From positions 1 to 42,653 of the forward strand of contig NZ_BCUY01000028.1 of NCBI RefSeq assembly GCF_001591465.1: a stretch of 42,653 nucleotides of DNA, given 5' to 3'. This document shows, piece after piece, positions 33,728-42,653 of this stretch (within the stretch, counting starts at the first letter, position 1; each line of letters opens with the position of its first letter). The DNA is from Cytobacillus firmus NBRC 15306 (GTDB taxonomy: Bacteria > Bacillota > Bacilli > Bacillales > Cytobacillaceae). The notes under the pieces are model-generated. The model saw nothing but the letters and a program-made list of their open reading frames with translations, was not told the origin of the DNA and ran no database searches. Position numbers and translations under genes: made by a program.

Positions 33728-34597
33728 TTATGCATCCAATCGAATCTTGACTCCCAGTTTTTCCAGCTGCTGTTCAAGCTTTTTATAATAATCATCACTT
33801 ACTCTTCCTCTTGCGCCGCGGAGAATTTCGAGAGCGTAATGGTCAGGCGGGGGCAGCTCCCCTTTTTTATTATAGACATGGAAAGTCAGGACATTTTTGT
33901 ACAATTTATCCCCTGCCTGGACATTTACAAAGGCAGGACGGTACCATTGTCCGTAAAAACCTTCCCTTTGGAACAGGTATTCAACAGCTTCATAGGGAAG
34001 TTCGTATAGAACTCCTTCAGTGACTCCGCCATTTTCTATAATATCTGCCCTTCCTCCATCTTCCCTGGAAAACAGGTATTGCATCGAATACCCGTCAAGC
34101 AAGCCTCCGCCGACAATGTTTTTGAAATGGTGATCTACCTTTGCTGTACAAAACCGTTCATCATCCATGCAGGATCCATAAGCAAAATAATAGGTCTTTA
34201 CCGGCTTATCTTTGATAAGACGGTAAAGCTTCCAATCTCCGTGAAGAATTGGTTCGGCCAGCAGGTCATCCTTGCAGGAAACATACACAAGTGCATTTAC
34301 TTCTCCCTTATCCGTATGGACAGTCTGTTCCACCCTGTCGTACAAATTGTCTTTTCTGCCTGGGATATAATCCTCCAGTTCATCCAGATCGGAAAAATGA
34401 TCCAAATGCACTTCATATAGCTCCCCATGCACTTTTTGGTCAAGTGACGGTTTCATTGAGGGGTAGCCAAGTCCAGTATCAAATAATTCTCCGTAAACCC
34501 ATGCCTGCTCGGCAATGCAGGGACTTCCTTTTAAAACAAAGTGATTTGATTCATGCATTCTTAAGGTTCCATATACAAATAATTTCTGTGTAGTCAT
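33728..34597 (-). CDS. ykqA: two-domain gamma-glutamylcyclotransferase-like protein (YkqA-like)
   Basis: 289 residues holding two AIG2/GGCT-fold domains. The first (1-120) has KLFVYGTLRMHES with GELFDTGLGYPSMK. The second (about 135-265) has KTYYFAYGSCMDDERF with GGGLLDGYSMQYL. A repeated YGT/YGS glycine loop begins each domain. Size and layout fit B. subtilis YkqA. ATG 34597 (MTTQKLFVYGTL) is chosen by family; the frame extends 7 codons upstream. GGCT-fold enzymes cyclise gamma-glutamyl groups, but the substrate here is unknown. Confidence 0.8.
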   Translation of the reverse strand: MTTQKLFVYGTLRMHESNHFVLKGSPCIAEQAWVYGELFDTGLGYPSMKPSLDQKVHGELYEVHLDHFSDLDELEDYIPGRKDNLYDRVEQTVHTDKGEVNALVYVSCKDDLLAEPILHGDWKLYRLIKDKPVKTYYFAYGSCMDDERFCTAKVDHHFKNIVGGGLLDGYSMQYLFSREDGGRADIIENGGVTEGVLYELPYEAVEYLFQREGFYGQWYRPAFVNVQAGDKLYKNVLTFHVYNKKGELPPPDHYALEILRGARGRVSDDYYKKLEQQLEKLGVKIRLDA

Positions 34598-34662
34598 CAG
34601 CCAAAATTCCCCCTTCATTCTCTCTTTTTTCTATTATAGTATCATTTTCAGAAGATTCTTTT

Positions 34663-34692
34663 CAAAAAAATAAGACGGAGACATCTCCGTCA
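34663..34692 (-). terminator. terminator of the small gene at 34690
   Basis: GACGGAGA (34674-34681) pairs with TCTCCGTC (34684-34691), followed on the minus strand by TTATTTTTTT. The stem overlaps the small gene's stop codon. Confidence 0.88.
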
Positions 34693-34842
34693 TTCCTGAT
34701 ATTGGCAGGCATCCAAATTTTTAATTACCGGAAGCCTGCAAATTAGTTTAGTATTTGAGCTTTTTTGGTGTGGCCTTATCAAATCCATTTCTCTCTGTTT
34801 AGCCTTCAATAAAACTTCCATTACATACATTTCATCATACAT
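34690..34842 (-). CDS. small hypothetical protein, 50 residues
   Basis: MYDEMYVMEVLLKAKQREMD starts at 34842 behind AAAAGGAGAGAGAGAAA. The frame runs to TGA at 34690, inside a strong terminator. Its N-terminus looks helical and amphipathic; the C-terminal part (NTKLICRLPVIKNLDAC) is basic. I do not recognise the family. The good ribosome binding site and terminator support a real transcript. Confidence 0.6.
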   Translation of the reverse strand: MYDEMYVMEVLLKAKQREMDLIRPHQKSSNTKLICRLPVIKNLDACQYQE

Positions 34843-34959
34843 TTTCTCTCTCTCCTTTTAGCATATCTTTAATACCATTTTAATCTCCCCCCAGTTTTAA
34901 AACATTGGCTATGAGGAGGAGATATTTTAAGCCTTTTGAACGAAAGAAGATGGAAATTA

Positions 34960-34992
34960 AAAAAACCTGCGGGAAGATACCCCGCAGGTTTC
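34960..34992 (-). terminator. terminator of the acyl-CoA synthetase gene
   Basis: AAACCTGCGGG and CCCGCAGGTTT pair around an 8-nt loop, followed on the minus strand by seven T. It lies about 10 nt after the stop at 35002. Confidence 0.92.
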
Positions 34993-35001
34993 ATATGGCT
35001 A

Positions 35002-36654
35002 TTATTTTAATGTATTAGCATTTTCAATGACTTCTTTAGCCTGTTCACGCAATCTGAACTTCTGAATTTTTCCTGAAGCTGTCATTGGATATTCTTTAAT
35101 AAATTCTATATAGCGGGGGATTTTATGGCGTGAGATTTTCCCTTTGCAGTAATCGCGAAGTTCTTCTGCGGTTATGTCAGAGCCTTCTTTAGCTATTACC
35201 CAGGCGGCCACTTCTTCTCCATACACAGCATCAGGAACCCCAACCACCTGAACGTCCAGAATTTGCGGATGAGTATAAAGGAATTCTTCTATTTCTCGCG
35301 GATAAATATTTTCTCCGCCGCGGATGATCATATCCTTTAATCTGCCTGTGATTTTACAGTACCCGTTTTCATCCATTACAGCGAGATCCCCAGTATGGAG
35401 CCAGCCATCCTCATCAATGGCTTCTTTTGTAGCATCCGGATTTTTATAATATCCCTTCATGACATGGTAGCCTCTCGTACACAATTCTCCCTGTACACCA
35501 GAAGGGACTTCATTATTTGTGCCAGGCTCTACAATTTTCACTTCCACATTCGGCAAAGCCCTTCCGACTGACTCTACTCTCAGTTCAATAGGATCATCTG
35601 TCCGGGTCTGGGTTATGACTGGGGATGACTCTGTTTGTCCATAGGCAATGGTTATTTCGCTGGCACCCATCTTTTCGATTACGCCTTTCATGACCTCAAT
35701 TGGGCAATTGGAGCCAGCCATTATGCCGGTACGGAGGGTCGATAGATCATATTTGCTGAAATCAGGATCGTTCAGTTCTGCGATAAACATTGTCGGGACC
35801 CCATGGAGGCCTGTACATTTCTCATCCTGGACCGTCTGCAGAACAGCTTTAGGACTGAATTCCTGCACTGGAACAATGGTGGCGCCGACGGATATGCATG
35901 CCATCGTTCCAAGCACACAGCCGAAACAATGAAAAAATGGAACAGGAATGCATAAGCGGTCATCTGTAGTTAGTCGCATACAATTTGCGATATTGTATCC
36001 ATTGTTAACGATGTTATTGTGGGTTAGCATAACCCCTTTCGGAAAGCCTGTCGTTCCTGATGTATATTGCATATTAATGGCATCGTCAGGGACAAGGCTT
36101 TCCATCCGCTCATCGAGTTCTCTGTCTGTGACTGATTGGCCCATCCGGATGATATCTTCCCAGCTGTAGGTTCCTGGGAAGCGTTTTTCTCCCATGACAA
36201 TAACGTTTTTTAAGAAAGGAAGCCTTTTGCTTTTCAGCTGCCCCGGCTCGGAATCCTTCAGTTCCGGGACGATGCTGTACAGCATTTCTATGTAAGAGGT
36301 TTCTCTGAACTTTTCCATCAGAACAATCGTTGTACTGTCAGATTGTTTTAAAAGATATTCCAGTTCAGCAGCTTGATAGTTTGTATTAACGGTTACAAGG
36401 ACAGCACCCATTTTGCCTGTTGAAAACTGGCATGTGAGCCATTCTGGTGTATTTGTCGACCATGCGGCAATATGCTCTCCTTTTTCAAGGCCCAGCTTCA
36501 TAAACCCTTTGGCAGCAAGCCTGCAATATTCATTAAACTCCTTATAACTCATTCGGAGTCCGCGATCGGCATACACTACAGCTTCATGATCAGGGTGAAG
36601 GCCGGCTTTCTCCTCCAGGAGCTTCCCTACTGTAAGATTCAATAATTCCGTCAT
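35002..36654 (-). CDS. AMP-dependent acyl-CoA synthetase
   Basis: 550 residues of the ANL superfamily. The ATP-binding motif is MQYTSGTTGFPKGVMLTHNN, the adenylate motif AYGQTESSPV, the hinge region GWLHTGDLAVMDENGYCKITG, and the C-terminal catalytic lysine lies in MTASGKIQKFRLRE. It activates a carboxylic acid, probably medium- or long-chain, to its CoA thioester. It resembles YngI/LcfA-type enzymes. It stands alone with its own terminator. Substrate length cannot be read from the sequence. Confidence 0.9.
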   Translation of the reverse strand: MTELLNLTVGKLLEEKAGLHPDHEAVVYADRGLRMSYKEFNEYCRLAAKGFMKLGLEKGEHIAAWSTNTPEWLTCQFSTGKMGAVLVTVNTNYQAAELEYLLKQSDSTTIVLMEKFRETSYIEMLYSIVPELKDSEPGQLKSKRLPFLKNVIVMGEKRFPGTYSWEDIIRMGQSVTDRELDERMESLVPDDAINMQYTSGTTGFPKGVMLTHNNIVNNGYNIANCMRLTTDDRLCIPVPFFHCFGCVLGTMACISVGATIVPVQEFSPKAVLQTVQDEKCTGLHGVPTMFIAELNDPDFSKYDLSTLRTGIMAGSNCPIEVMKGVIEKMGASEITIAYGQTESSPVITQTRTDDPIELRVESVGRALPNVEVKIVEPGTNNEVPSGVQGELCTRGYHVMKGYYKNPDATKEAIDEDGWLHTGDLAVMDENGYCKITGRLKDMIIRGGENIYPREIEEFLYTHPQILDVQVVGVPDAVYGEEVAAWVIAKEGSDITAEELRDYCKGKISRHKIPRYIEFIKEYPMTASGKIQKFRLREQAKEVIENANTLK

Positions 36655-36811
36655 CCAGAAATCCTCCTTGGTATATGATCAAATCATTATGCAAAAGATT
36701 CCTCTAAGATGCTGATATAAAACGCTTACATTTTATGTTAACACATATTGCTGAATATTCAATATTTTCATATAGTGATAATTTATAAATTTTCATTACC
36801 TGATAGCTAAC

Positions 36812-36866
36812 TAAAAAAACTGCCCTTAATATAGGAGCAGCAGGTTAATGCTGAAACTTATCTCTC
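36812..36866 (-). terminator. tandem hairpins downstream of the glyoxalase-like gene
   Basis: On the minus strand AATGCTGA...TCAGCATT folds first and CTGC...GCAG followed by TTTTTTT folds second. The second is a terminator. The rest of 36655-36811 holds no gene. Confidence 0.7.
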
Positions 36867-36870
36867 AGCA

Positions 36871-37665
36871 TTAAAAATAAAGACCTTCATATAGCGATAT
36901 TTCTTTCTCAAGGCTTGGCGCTAATTGGACAGCAAAGGGCTTTTCACCCCTTTTTCGAAGGACCTCCATCGTCCTTCCATCCTCGTATAACGGCTGGCTA
37001 AATATCATATTTACTGAACCAATCAGAATGGATGCTCTTTTTTCTTTTCCGTCACTGCTAATGTAAACAGCAGCCCCGGAAGCTGGAATGATCTCCTGCC
37101 ATGCTGCCGCAGATTTTTCACAGTCTTTTGAAGCTATATAAACTGCTGCAATTTTTTTAGCGGCAAGTTTCTCATCAATTAGGCCCAGTCGTCTCAGTTC
37201 TTCAAATCTAATATCGTCTTCCATGCCCCAGTCAATAAAGAAAGGGTATTTATAATCGGGATTTTCCTTTAAGAAAAGCATTTTCCAAGAAAGAATGCTT
37301 CCATCCGCCCTCCTTCTGCTTCCCTTAAAGATTGGATGGGTCTCAAAGCCCTTTCCCGCTAATTCACCCTGCAGCTGTTCAATATTATTAGTTCGGAAGC
37401 AAATTTGGCCGATTCCTTCTCCAAGTCGGAGTTCGTCTGTCAGCTGTTCAATAAGCGGGTTATCGGCCGTTGAGGCAATCTGATTATTTTCAATTGATAA
37501 AAACTCGAGATATGTATGCCCAATGTACAAAAGGCTGTTATATGTTCCCCAGTTTTCATGGCTCCCCCCGGGGATTGCCTTATATCCATGATCCCTCCAT
37601 TTTGCAGCAGCAGCAGCCGGTTCAGCCTTTATAAAGTGGACAATATGATCAAGCATTACATTCAT
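36871..37665 (-). CDS. VOC-superfamily (Glyoxalase_3-like) protein
   Basis: 264 residues. An N-terminal glyoxalase-like half begins MLDHIVHFIKAEPAAAAAKW with HTYLEFLSIE as the metal-side strand, and FFIDWGMEDDIRFEELRRLG ends the core. A second, weaker half (KIAAVYIASKDCEKSAAAWQ) follows. This is the layout of PF13468-like proteins. The metal ligands are plausibly His in LDHIVH and Glu in LEFLS. No substrate can be given. Confidence 0.75.
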   Translation of the reverse strand: MNVMLDHIVHFIKAEPAAAAAKWRDHGYKAIPGGSHENWGTYNSLLYIGHTYLEFLSIENNQIASTADNPLIEQLTDELRLGEGIGQICFRTNNIEQLQGELAGKGFETHPIFKGSRRRADGSILSWKMLFLKENPDYKYPFFIDWGMEDDIRFEELRRLGLIDEKLAAKKIAAVYIASKDCEKSAAAWQEIIPASGAAVYISSDGKEKRASILIGSVNMIFSQPLYEDGRTMEVLRKRGEKPFAVQLAPSLEKEISLYEGLYF

Positions 37666-37801
37666 ATGCAGATTCTCCCTTTATTCAGTAGTTATTGTCA
37701 ATTTTACCTTTCCTGTAAAACACAGTCTACTGTCTGCTATAGTGAAAAGAAATTGCAGAAAAATGTCATCATAATGTAATAAATCTTTTCTTAATAAAGG
37801 G

Positions 37802-37830
37802 TTCACAAATTCTTAAATAACCTTTACAAT
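37802..37830 (+). promoter_or_regulatory. sigma-A promoter of sda
   Basis: TTCACA (37802-37807), exactly 17 nt, then TACAAT (37825-37830), placed about 40 nt upstream of the sda ribosome binding site. In B. subtilis sda is activated by DnaA; no clear DnaA box (TTATNCACA) is seen here. Confidence 0.65.
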
Positions 37831-37876
37831 AATAAAAAATAGAATATTCAATCCATTTAACCAGGAGGTATGCATA

Positions 37877-38008
37877 ATGAAAATTATGAGTAATGAACAG
37901 CTGGTCGTCTCGTATCGTGATGCATTAAAGTCAGGGTCTGAAAAGGAATGGATTAGGATATTAAAAACTGAGATTCAAAAACGGGGTTTAAGGCCGTTTA
38001 AAGAGTAA
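37877..38008 (+). CDS. sda: Sda-type sporulation histidine kinase inhibitor
   Basis: 43 residues. The core MSNEQLVVSYRDALKSG, then WIRILKTEIQKRGL, follows the Sda pattern LSDELLxxSYxxA...FIxLIxxEIxRRxL, a helical hairpin that docks on the dimerisation domain of sporulation kinases such as KinA and blocks the phosphorelay when replication is stalled. AGGAGG precedes the ATG; a sigma-A promoter and a strong terminator bracket it. It is a diverged copy, so the target kinase may differ. Confidence 0.85.
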   Translation: MKIMSNEQLVVSYRDALKSGSEKEWIRILKTEIQKRGLRPFKE

Positions 38009-38054
38009 ATTTAAAATTCCATATTAGTTTGCCAAATACTTAGTGAATATGTAG

Positions 38055-38080
38055 AGCGGGAGCTATTCCCGCTTTTTTTA
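38055..38080 (+). terminator. terminator of sda
   Basis: AGCGGGA pairs with TCCCGCT and is followed by T7. It lies about 47 nt after the stop, and its T tract abuts the convergent small gene. Confidence 0.9.
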
Positions 38081-38206
38081 TTACCTTCGGACGTATGCTG
38101 CAAGTTTATTTGCTTTTTTTATATTTTCATATTCCTCTTCACTTAGAACCCCTAATTTTTTTAACACCGCACTATACTGCAGAATTTTCATTTGCCTTCT
38201 TTTCAA
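38081..38206 (-). CDS. small SHOCT-like protein, 41 residues
   Basis: From TTG 38206 (KRRQMKILQYSAVLKKLG, then VLSEEEYENIKKANKLAAYV). The LKKLGVLSEEEYENIKK pattern is that of a SHOCT (short C-terminal) motif, here nearly the entire protein. AGGTGAT lies just upstream; an internal ATG at 38191 is an alternative start. It is convergent with sda. No function is assigned. Confidence 0.65.
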   Translation of the reverse strand: MKRRQMKILQYSAVLKKLGVLSEEEYENIKKANKLAAYVRR

Positions 38207-38280
38207 GGTTATCACCTGCTTTTTAATATACTATTCATAACATGTACATTGTTTCCTTAATGCAAATAATTTTCCTTAAA

Positions 38281-38309
38281 AAAACCAGAGCGGAACTCCA
38301 CTCTGGTTT
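38281..38309 (-). terminator. terminator of odhAB
   Basis: AAACCAGAG and CTCTGGTTT pair across a 10-nt loop, with T residues on the minus-strand side. It lies just after the odhB stop. Confidence 0.85.
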
Positions 38310-38318
38310 CGATATTTA

Positions 38319-39572
38319 TCAGGCTTCAAAAAGAAGGCTTTCTGGATCTTCAATCAGTTCCTTCACGCGTTTCAGGAATGTAACAGCTTCTTTTCCGTCA
38401 ACAATTCGGTGGTCATAGGATAGTGCGATATACATCATTGGACGGTTTTCCATTCTTTCAGCATCTATTGCAACCGGACGCAGCTGAATGGAATGCATTC
38501 CAAGGATACCAACCTGAGGTCCGTTCAGGATTGGCGTAGACATCATGGAGCCGAATACTCCGCCATTTGTGATGGTGAAGCTTCCTCCCTGCAGGTCTGA
38601 TAGAGCAAGCTTATTGTCTCTTGCCTTAACCGCAAGGTCCATAATATCCTTTTCGATTTCTGCAAAGTTCTTGCGGTCTGCATCACGGACAACCGGAACG
38701 ACAAGACCTTCCGGTGCTGAAACAGCAATTCCGATGTCATAGAATTTTTTCAGAACGATTTCGTTGCCTTGAATTTCAGCATTTAAGTAAGGATTTTTCT
38801 TAAGGGCTGCAACGACCGCTTTTGTGAAAAATGACATGAAACCAAGCTTAACATCATTTTCTTCGAAGAATTTATCTTTGCGCTTCTTGCGAAGATTCAT
38901 CACATTTGTCATGTCCACTTCATTGAATGTAGTCAGCATCGCTGCCGTTTGCTGTACTTCTACCAGGCGATTTGCAATTGTCTGGCGTCGGCGGGACATT
39001 TTGATCCGTTCCACTTCTTTTCCGCCTGACGGCTGTTCAGCAGGTTTGGAAGCTGCCGCCGGTTTTGGTGCTTGAGCCTGCTGTTTTGCCTGATTTGGAT
39101 TGAAGGATTCAACATCCTGTGTTCTAATTCGGCCCAGTGGATCCGCTGTCGGCACCTGGCTTAGGTCAATGCCCTTTTCTCTTGCCAATTTGCGTGCTGC
39201 CGGTGAGGCGATTGGACGCTGTCCGCCAGTTTTTTCATCATGAGCAGGCTGTGCTGGCTGCTCCTCTGCCTTTGGTTCTTCAGCTTTAGCTGCTTCAGGC
39301 TTTTCTTCCGCTTTTTCCGGAGCAGGTGCAGCTTGTCCGCTTTCATTAACGATAGCAATGGTTTCACCTACATTAACCGTGTCGCCTTCCTGTGCTTTAA
39401 TTTCCTGTAAAACTCCGCTGTGTTCAGAAATGATTTCAACATTTACCTTATCCGTTTCAAGTTCGACAACATAGTCACCTTTACTGACGGTGTCACCAGG
39501 CTGTTTCAGCCATTGTGCCACCGTACCTTCTGTAATGGATTCCGCCAATTCTGGAACTTTGATTTCTGCCAC
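38319..39572 (-). CDS. odhB: dihydrolipoyllysine succinyltransferase (E2 of 2-oxoglutarate dehydrogenase)
   Basis: 417 residues. One N-terminal lipoyl domain (1-76) has the lipoylated lysine in ETDKVNVE. An Ala/Pro/Glu-rich linker (about 77-125) leads to the peripheral subunit-binding domain ([19 protein letters not shown]) and a second linker. The C-terminal catalytic domain ends with [16 protein letters not shown], carrying the His/Asp active site. It transfers succinyl groups to CoA in the TCA cycle. It follows odhA with a 1-nt gap. Confidence 0.96.
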   Translation of the reverse strand: MAEIKVPELAESITEGTVAQWLKQPGDTVSKGDYVVELETDKVNVEIISEHSGVLQEIKAQEGDTVNVGETIAIVNESGQAAPAPEKAEEKPEAAKAEEPKAEEQPAQPAHDEKTGGQRPIASPAARKLAREKGIDLSQVPTADPLGRIRTQDVESFNPNQAKQQAQAPKPAAASKPAEQPSGGKEVERIKMSRRRQTIANRLVEVQQTAAMLTTFNEVDMTNVMNLRKKRKDKFFEENDVKLGFMSFFTKAVVAALKKNPYLNAEIQGNEIVLKKFYDIGIAVSAPEGLVVPVVRDADRKNFAEIEKDIMDLAVKARDNKLALSDLQGGSFTITNGGVFGSMMSTPILNGPQVGILGMHSIQLRPVAIDAERMENRPMMYIALSYDHRIVDGKEAVTFLKRVKELIEDPESLLFEA

Positions 39573-39573
39573 C

Positions 39574-42417
39574 TTAATTTCCTCCTTCTTGCTTGCGTGT
39601 TAGTGATTCATCTATTATGCGTGCTTGTTCTTTCTTATGAACGGTCGGGTCACCTTCTGCCGGGCTAGATCGGCGTCTTCTTCCGATGTAGCTGACTTCG
39701 ATATCACTGCCTGCGATTTCTTTCAGTCTAGGTTCAACAAAATTCCATGCACCCATATTTTTAGGTTCTTCCTGAATCCAGACAATTTCATCCACATTTG
39801 GATAACGGGTTAAAATGTCTTTGATCTGAATCATTGGGAACGGATAGATTTCTTCCACACGTAATATATGGAACCAATCCTGATCCGGATAGTTTTTCAG
39901 GTTTTCGGCTAAATCAATTGTGATCTTTCCTGTTCCAAGAATGATGCGTTTCACTTTTTCATGATTTTGACCTAAACCAGGCTGTTCGATAACGGATCGG
40001 AATTCTCCTTCGCTCAATTCAATTCCATTTGATGCGACAGTCGGATTACGCAGCAAACTTTTCGGAGACATGATCACTAACGGGCGAACTTCCTCTTTTC
40101 CGAGTATGGCAGCCTGTCTTCTTAAAATATGGAAGTACTGTGCTGATGAAGAAAGATTGGCAACTGTCCAGTTATTTTCAGCTGCAAGAGTCAGGAATCT
40201 TTCCAGGCGGGCACTTGAATGTTCAGGTCCCTGTCCTTCATATCCATGCGGAAGGAGCATGACAAGACCTGACTTTTGGCCCCATTTTGCACGACCGGCA
40301 GCAATAAACTGGTCAAACATTACTTGCGCTGCATTGGCAAAATCACCATATTGAGCTTCCCATAAAACAAGCGTTTCCGGAGCAAATACATTATATCCAT
40401 ATTCAAAGCCTACAACAGCGGCTTCAGATAATGGACTATTATGGACAGCGAATGAAGCCTTGGCAGTTGAAAGCTTATGCAAAGGTGAATACGCTTTTCC
40501 AGATGTATGATCATGCAGGACAACGTTTCTTTGAGCAAATGTTCCTCTCTCTGAATCCTGGCCAGTCAGTCTGACAGGTGTGCCATCTGATAGGATGGTT
40601 GCAAATGCCAGTGTTTCTGCGAGACCCCAATCAATCTTGCCGTCCCCTTCAAGCGCTTCCAATCTGCGCTGCAGGATTTTGCCGAGTTTATCAAATACTT
40701 TGAAATCCTCCGGCCATTTTAATAATTCTTCATTGATTTGCTTTAGTTTATCAGTTGACACTGCTGTATTAATTTTCGGCAGTCCCTTTTCGACTGTTTC
40801 AGGAGGATCGGTTAACTCAGCTTCCTTCTTTTCTTTTGGCACTTTTTCATAGGCTGCCTTCAGTTTTTCCAGAACCTCATTATGGACGCTTTCAGCTTCC
40901 TCTTTGCTAATGATCTTTTCATTTAAAAGCTTATCGGCATACAGCGCTTTCACGGTTGGCCGCTTGCGTACAATATTATACATTAGAGGATTCGTCGTCA
41001 TAGGCTCGTCCATCTCGTTATGCCCAAAACGGCGGTATCCGATTAAATCAATCAGAATATCCTTCTGGAACTTAGCACGATATTCGCAGGCAATTCTTGC
41101 CGCTGCAACTACCGCCTCAGGTTCGTCTGCATTAACATGCATAATTGGCATTTCATACCCTTTGGCCAGATCACTTGCATATCTGGTAGAGCGTGAATCA
41201 TGTGATTCTGTTGTGAACCCAATTGTATTATTGGCAATGATATGGATCGAACCGCCTGTGTTATAGCCAGTCAGCTGTCCGAGGTTAAGTGTTTCTGCTA
41301 CAATACCCTGTCCAGGGAATGCTGCGTCTCCATGAATGATAATGGCTAAAGCAGCTTTTGGATCTACCTCTGGATAACCGGCCTTTGTTCTATTATCCTG
41401 TGAAGCTCTCGTGTAGCCCTCAACAAGAGAACCTACAAATTCAAGGTGGCTCGGATTATTAGCTAATGTCAGTCTGGCTATGGTCGTATTCTCATCTTTG
41501 ATCTGTTTATCAAGACCGAGATGATATTTAACGTCGCCTGTCCAGCCGTAATTGATTCCAATCGATCCTTCGGATGGAACAAGTTCTTTATTCGGCGCAT
41601 GCTGGAATTCCGCGAAGATCATTTCATATGGTTTTCCAAGCACATGGGCAAGCACATTTAACCTTCCACGGTGGGCCATGCCGATGTTAATCGTTTTCGC
41701 TCCATCAGAAACGGATTCAGAAACAATTTCATCCAGTAAAGGAACCATTGTATCAAGACCCTCAATGGAGAATCTTTTCTGTCCGACGAAGGTTTTATGA
41801 AGGAACTTTTCAAATTCCTCAACTTCAGTCAGTCTTCTTAAAACTTTCAGTTTTTCCGCCTTTTGCATCGACAGCTTGTGGCTGTTGGCCCCTATTTTGC
41901 GGCGAAGCCAGTCTTTTTCATTTTCATCAAATATATGCTGGAATTCAAAAGCAATGGGTCCCATATAAGCGCTCTTCAGGAATTCAATTGCTTCAAGTCC
42001 GTTGCGTAAAGGATATGTGGCATCTTTGGTAATGACACCGGCAGGGATCTCTTTTAAGTCATTTTCAGTTAAGCCATATTTGCTCAGTTCAAATAAAGCA
42101 GTTTCCGATTTATTGTTACCCAGCGGATAAATATCGGCAGCCAAGTGGCCATATGTGCGGATATTATCAGCCAGGCGAATAGCAGCAAGTGTTTTCTCAA
42201 GCTGTCCGGCATTCATTGGCTGATTTGCTGATGAACCCATTTGCGCCGTTCCTTCACTCGTAAGTGGGGAACCATTCTTCTCAAAGTACTCTTTCATTTC
42301 AGGATCAATCGAGGATGGATCCTCTAAATATCTTTCATAAAGTTCAATAACGTAGCCAAGGTTAGGGCCATGAAATCCCTGTTCAAAAGGTCCCTCACCA
42401 TTCGATGGCTTTTTCAT
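39574..42417 (-). CDS. odhA: 2-oxoglutarate dehydrogenase E1 component
   Basis: 947 residues. The N-terminal segment ([20 protein letters not shown]) is the E1 helical arm. Thiamine diphosphate region residues lie in [18 protein letters not shown] and [20 protein letters not shown]. The C-terminal transketolase-like part has [18 protein letters not shown] and [20 protein letters not shown]. It decarboxylates 2-oxoglutarate and passes succinyl to the OdhB lipoyl arm. GGAGGTAATTTTCC precedes the ATG. First gene of the odhAB operon. Confidence 0.97.
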   Translation of the reverse strand: MKKPSNGEGPFEQGFHGPNLGYVIELYERYLEDPSSIDPEMKEYFEKNGSPLTSEGTAQMGSSANQPMNAGQLEKTLAAIRLADNIRTYGHLAADIYPLGNNKSETALFELSKYGLTENDLKEIPAGVITKDATYPLRNGLEAIEFLKSAYMGPIAFEFQHIFDENEKDWLRRKIGANSHKLSMQKAEKLKVLRRLTEVEEFEKFLHKTFVGQKRFSIEGLDTMVPLLDEIVSESVSDGAKTINIGMAHRGRLNVLAHVLGKPYEMIFAEFQHAPNKELVPSEGSIGINYGWTGDVKYHLGLDKQIKDENTTIARLTLANNPSHLEFVGSLVEGYTRASQDNRTKAGYPEVDPKAALAIIIHGDAAFPGQGIVAETLNLGQLTGYNTGGSIHIIANNTIGFTTESHDSRSTRYASDLAKGYEMPIMHVNADEPEAVVAAARIACEYRAKFQKDILIDLIGYRRFGHNEMDEPMTTNPLMYNIVRKRPTVKALYADKLLNEKIISKEEAESVHNEVLEKLKAAYEKVPKEKKEAELTDPPETVEKGLPKINTAVSTDKLKQINEELLKWPEDFKVFDKLGKILQRRLEALEGDGKIDWGLAETLAFATILSDGTPVRLTGQDSERGTFAQRNVVLHDHTSGKAYSPLHKLSTAKASFAVHNSPLSEAAVVGFEYGYNVFAPETLVLWEAQYGDFANAAQVMFDQFIAAGRAKWGQKSGLVMLLPHGYEGQGPEHSSARLERFLTLAAENNWTVANLSSSAQYFHILRRQAAILGKEEVRPLVIMSPKSLLRNPTVASNGIELSEGEFRSVIEQPGLGQNHEKVKRIILGTGKITIDLAENLKNYPDQDWFHILRVEEIYPFPMIQIKDILTRYPNVDEIVWIQEEPKNMGAWNFVEPRLKEIAGSDIEVSYIGRRRRSSPAEGDPTVHKKEQARIIDESLTRKQEGGN

Positions 42418-42542
42418 GGAAAATTACCTCCATAACTGTTTTATAAGTGAATAATTCAATACGTTTTTTCTCTCTAAAAGTACAATACCCATCATAAGAA
42501 GGGATTAACAAATCATTTTTACGAATAATAATATTTTTCAGA

Positions 42543-42558
42543 GGATAAAACGTTTCCA
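42543..42558 (-). promoter_or_regulatory. weak cre-like site upstream of odhA
   Basis: On the minus strand TGGAAACGTTTTATCC contains the TGNAANCG core of a CcpA cre site but mismatches the consensus at the far end. It lies about 130 nt upstream of odhA. The rest of 42,418-42,653 is AT-rich with no gene. Confidence 0.3.
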
Positions 42559-42653
42559 CAGCTATTCTAACACGTAAAATCTAGTTGTACAAAGATAAAA
42601 ACATGAATATAGTGGAAAACTATTAAAAAATTTTTTTAATAATTACTTATTCT

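Overview
The window looks like a Bacillaceae chromosome (Bacillus or a close relative). It carries spore-lineage genes (a Sda-type kinase inhibitor and a YhcN/YlaJ lipoprotein), odhAB, a hut operon, strong AGGAGG ribosome binding sites with frequent TTG/GTG starts, low GC, and intergenic repeats of the kind scattered through Bacillus genomes. No selenocysteine machinery (selA, selB, selC, selD) lies in the window.

Region 1 (1-13,020, almost all minus strand) is a sulfur-relay and persulfide-detoxification island like B. subtilis yrkDEFHIJ but larger. It reads: Cys-less membrane rhodanese, CstR-type CsoR repressor, TusA, DsrE, two rhodaneses, TusA-rhodanese fusion, glutaredoxin, DsrE, rhodanese-metallo-beta-lactamase (MBL) fusion, TusA, TauE exporter, DsrE, Cys-less DsrE, and last a HesB/IscA-like gene with an in-frame TGA. 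That TGA is followed by a perfect 7-bp stem-loop with a UGGAG loop, which is the layout of a bacterial SECIS element. The gene is best read as a selenoprotein and is the main discovery candidate. CstR-like ATACC/GGTAT palindromes occur at five places, two of them inside or against good sigma-A promoters. A second copy of the core (rhodanese, TusA-rhodanese, DsrE, rhodanese-MBL, TusA, TauE) lies at 9,467-13,020. It is diverged and has a broken promoter-proximal gene. Decay marks the edges: a 5'-nucleotidase/SoxB-like pseudogene, a DUF302 gene broken by an 8-bp tandem duplication, a nonsense-mutated rhodanese and a rearranged TRAP permease fragment.

Region 2 (13,021-14,270) is degenerate DNA. 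Region 3 (14,272-22,190) holds oligoribonuclease nrnB, a frameshifted small membrane gene, hutU-hutI-hutG (no hutH or hutP), an AraC-type regulator with a degenerate receiver domain, and a cupredoxin. Five TATTTGCA motifs spaced exactly 21 bp apart lie between hutI and hutU.

Region 4 (22,301-34,842) holds a LysM-CAP protein, pflB-pflA behind an Fnr/Rex-type palindrome, a frameshifted membrane protein, the NAD salvage pair pncB-nadE, a DUF1906 secreted protein, an MprF-like flippase, the YhcN lipoprotein, small conserved genes, a broken VOC gene and a two-domain gamma-glutamylcyclotransferase. Region 5 (35,002-42,653) holds an acyl-CoA synthetase, a glyoxalase-like protein, sda, a SHOCT-like small protein and odhA-odhB of the TCA cycle.
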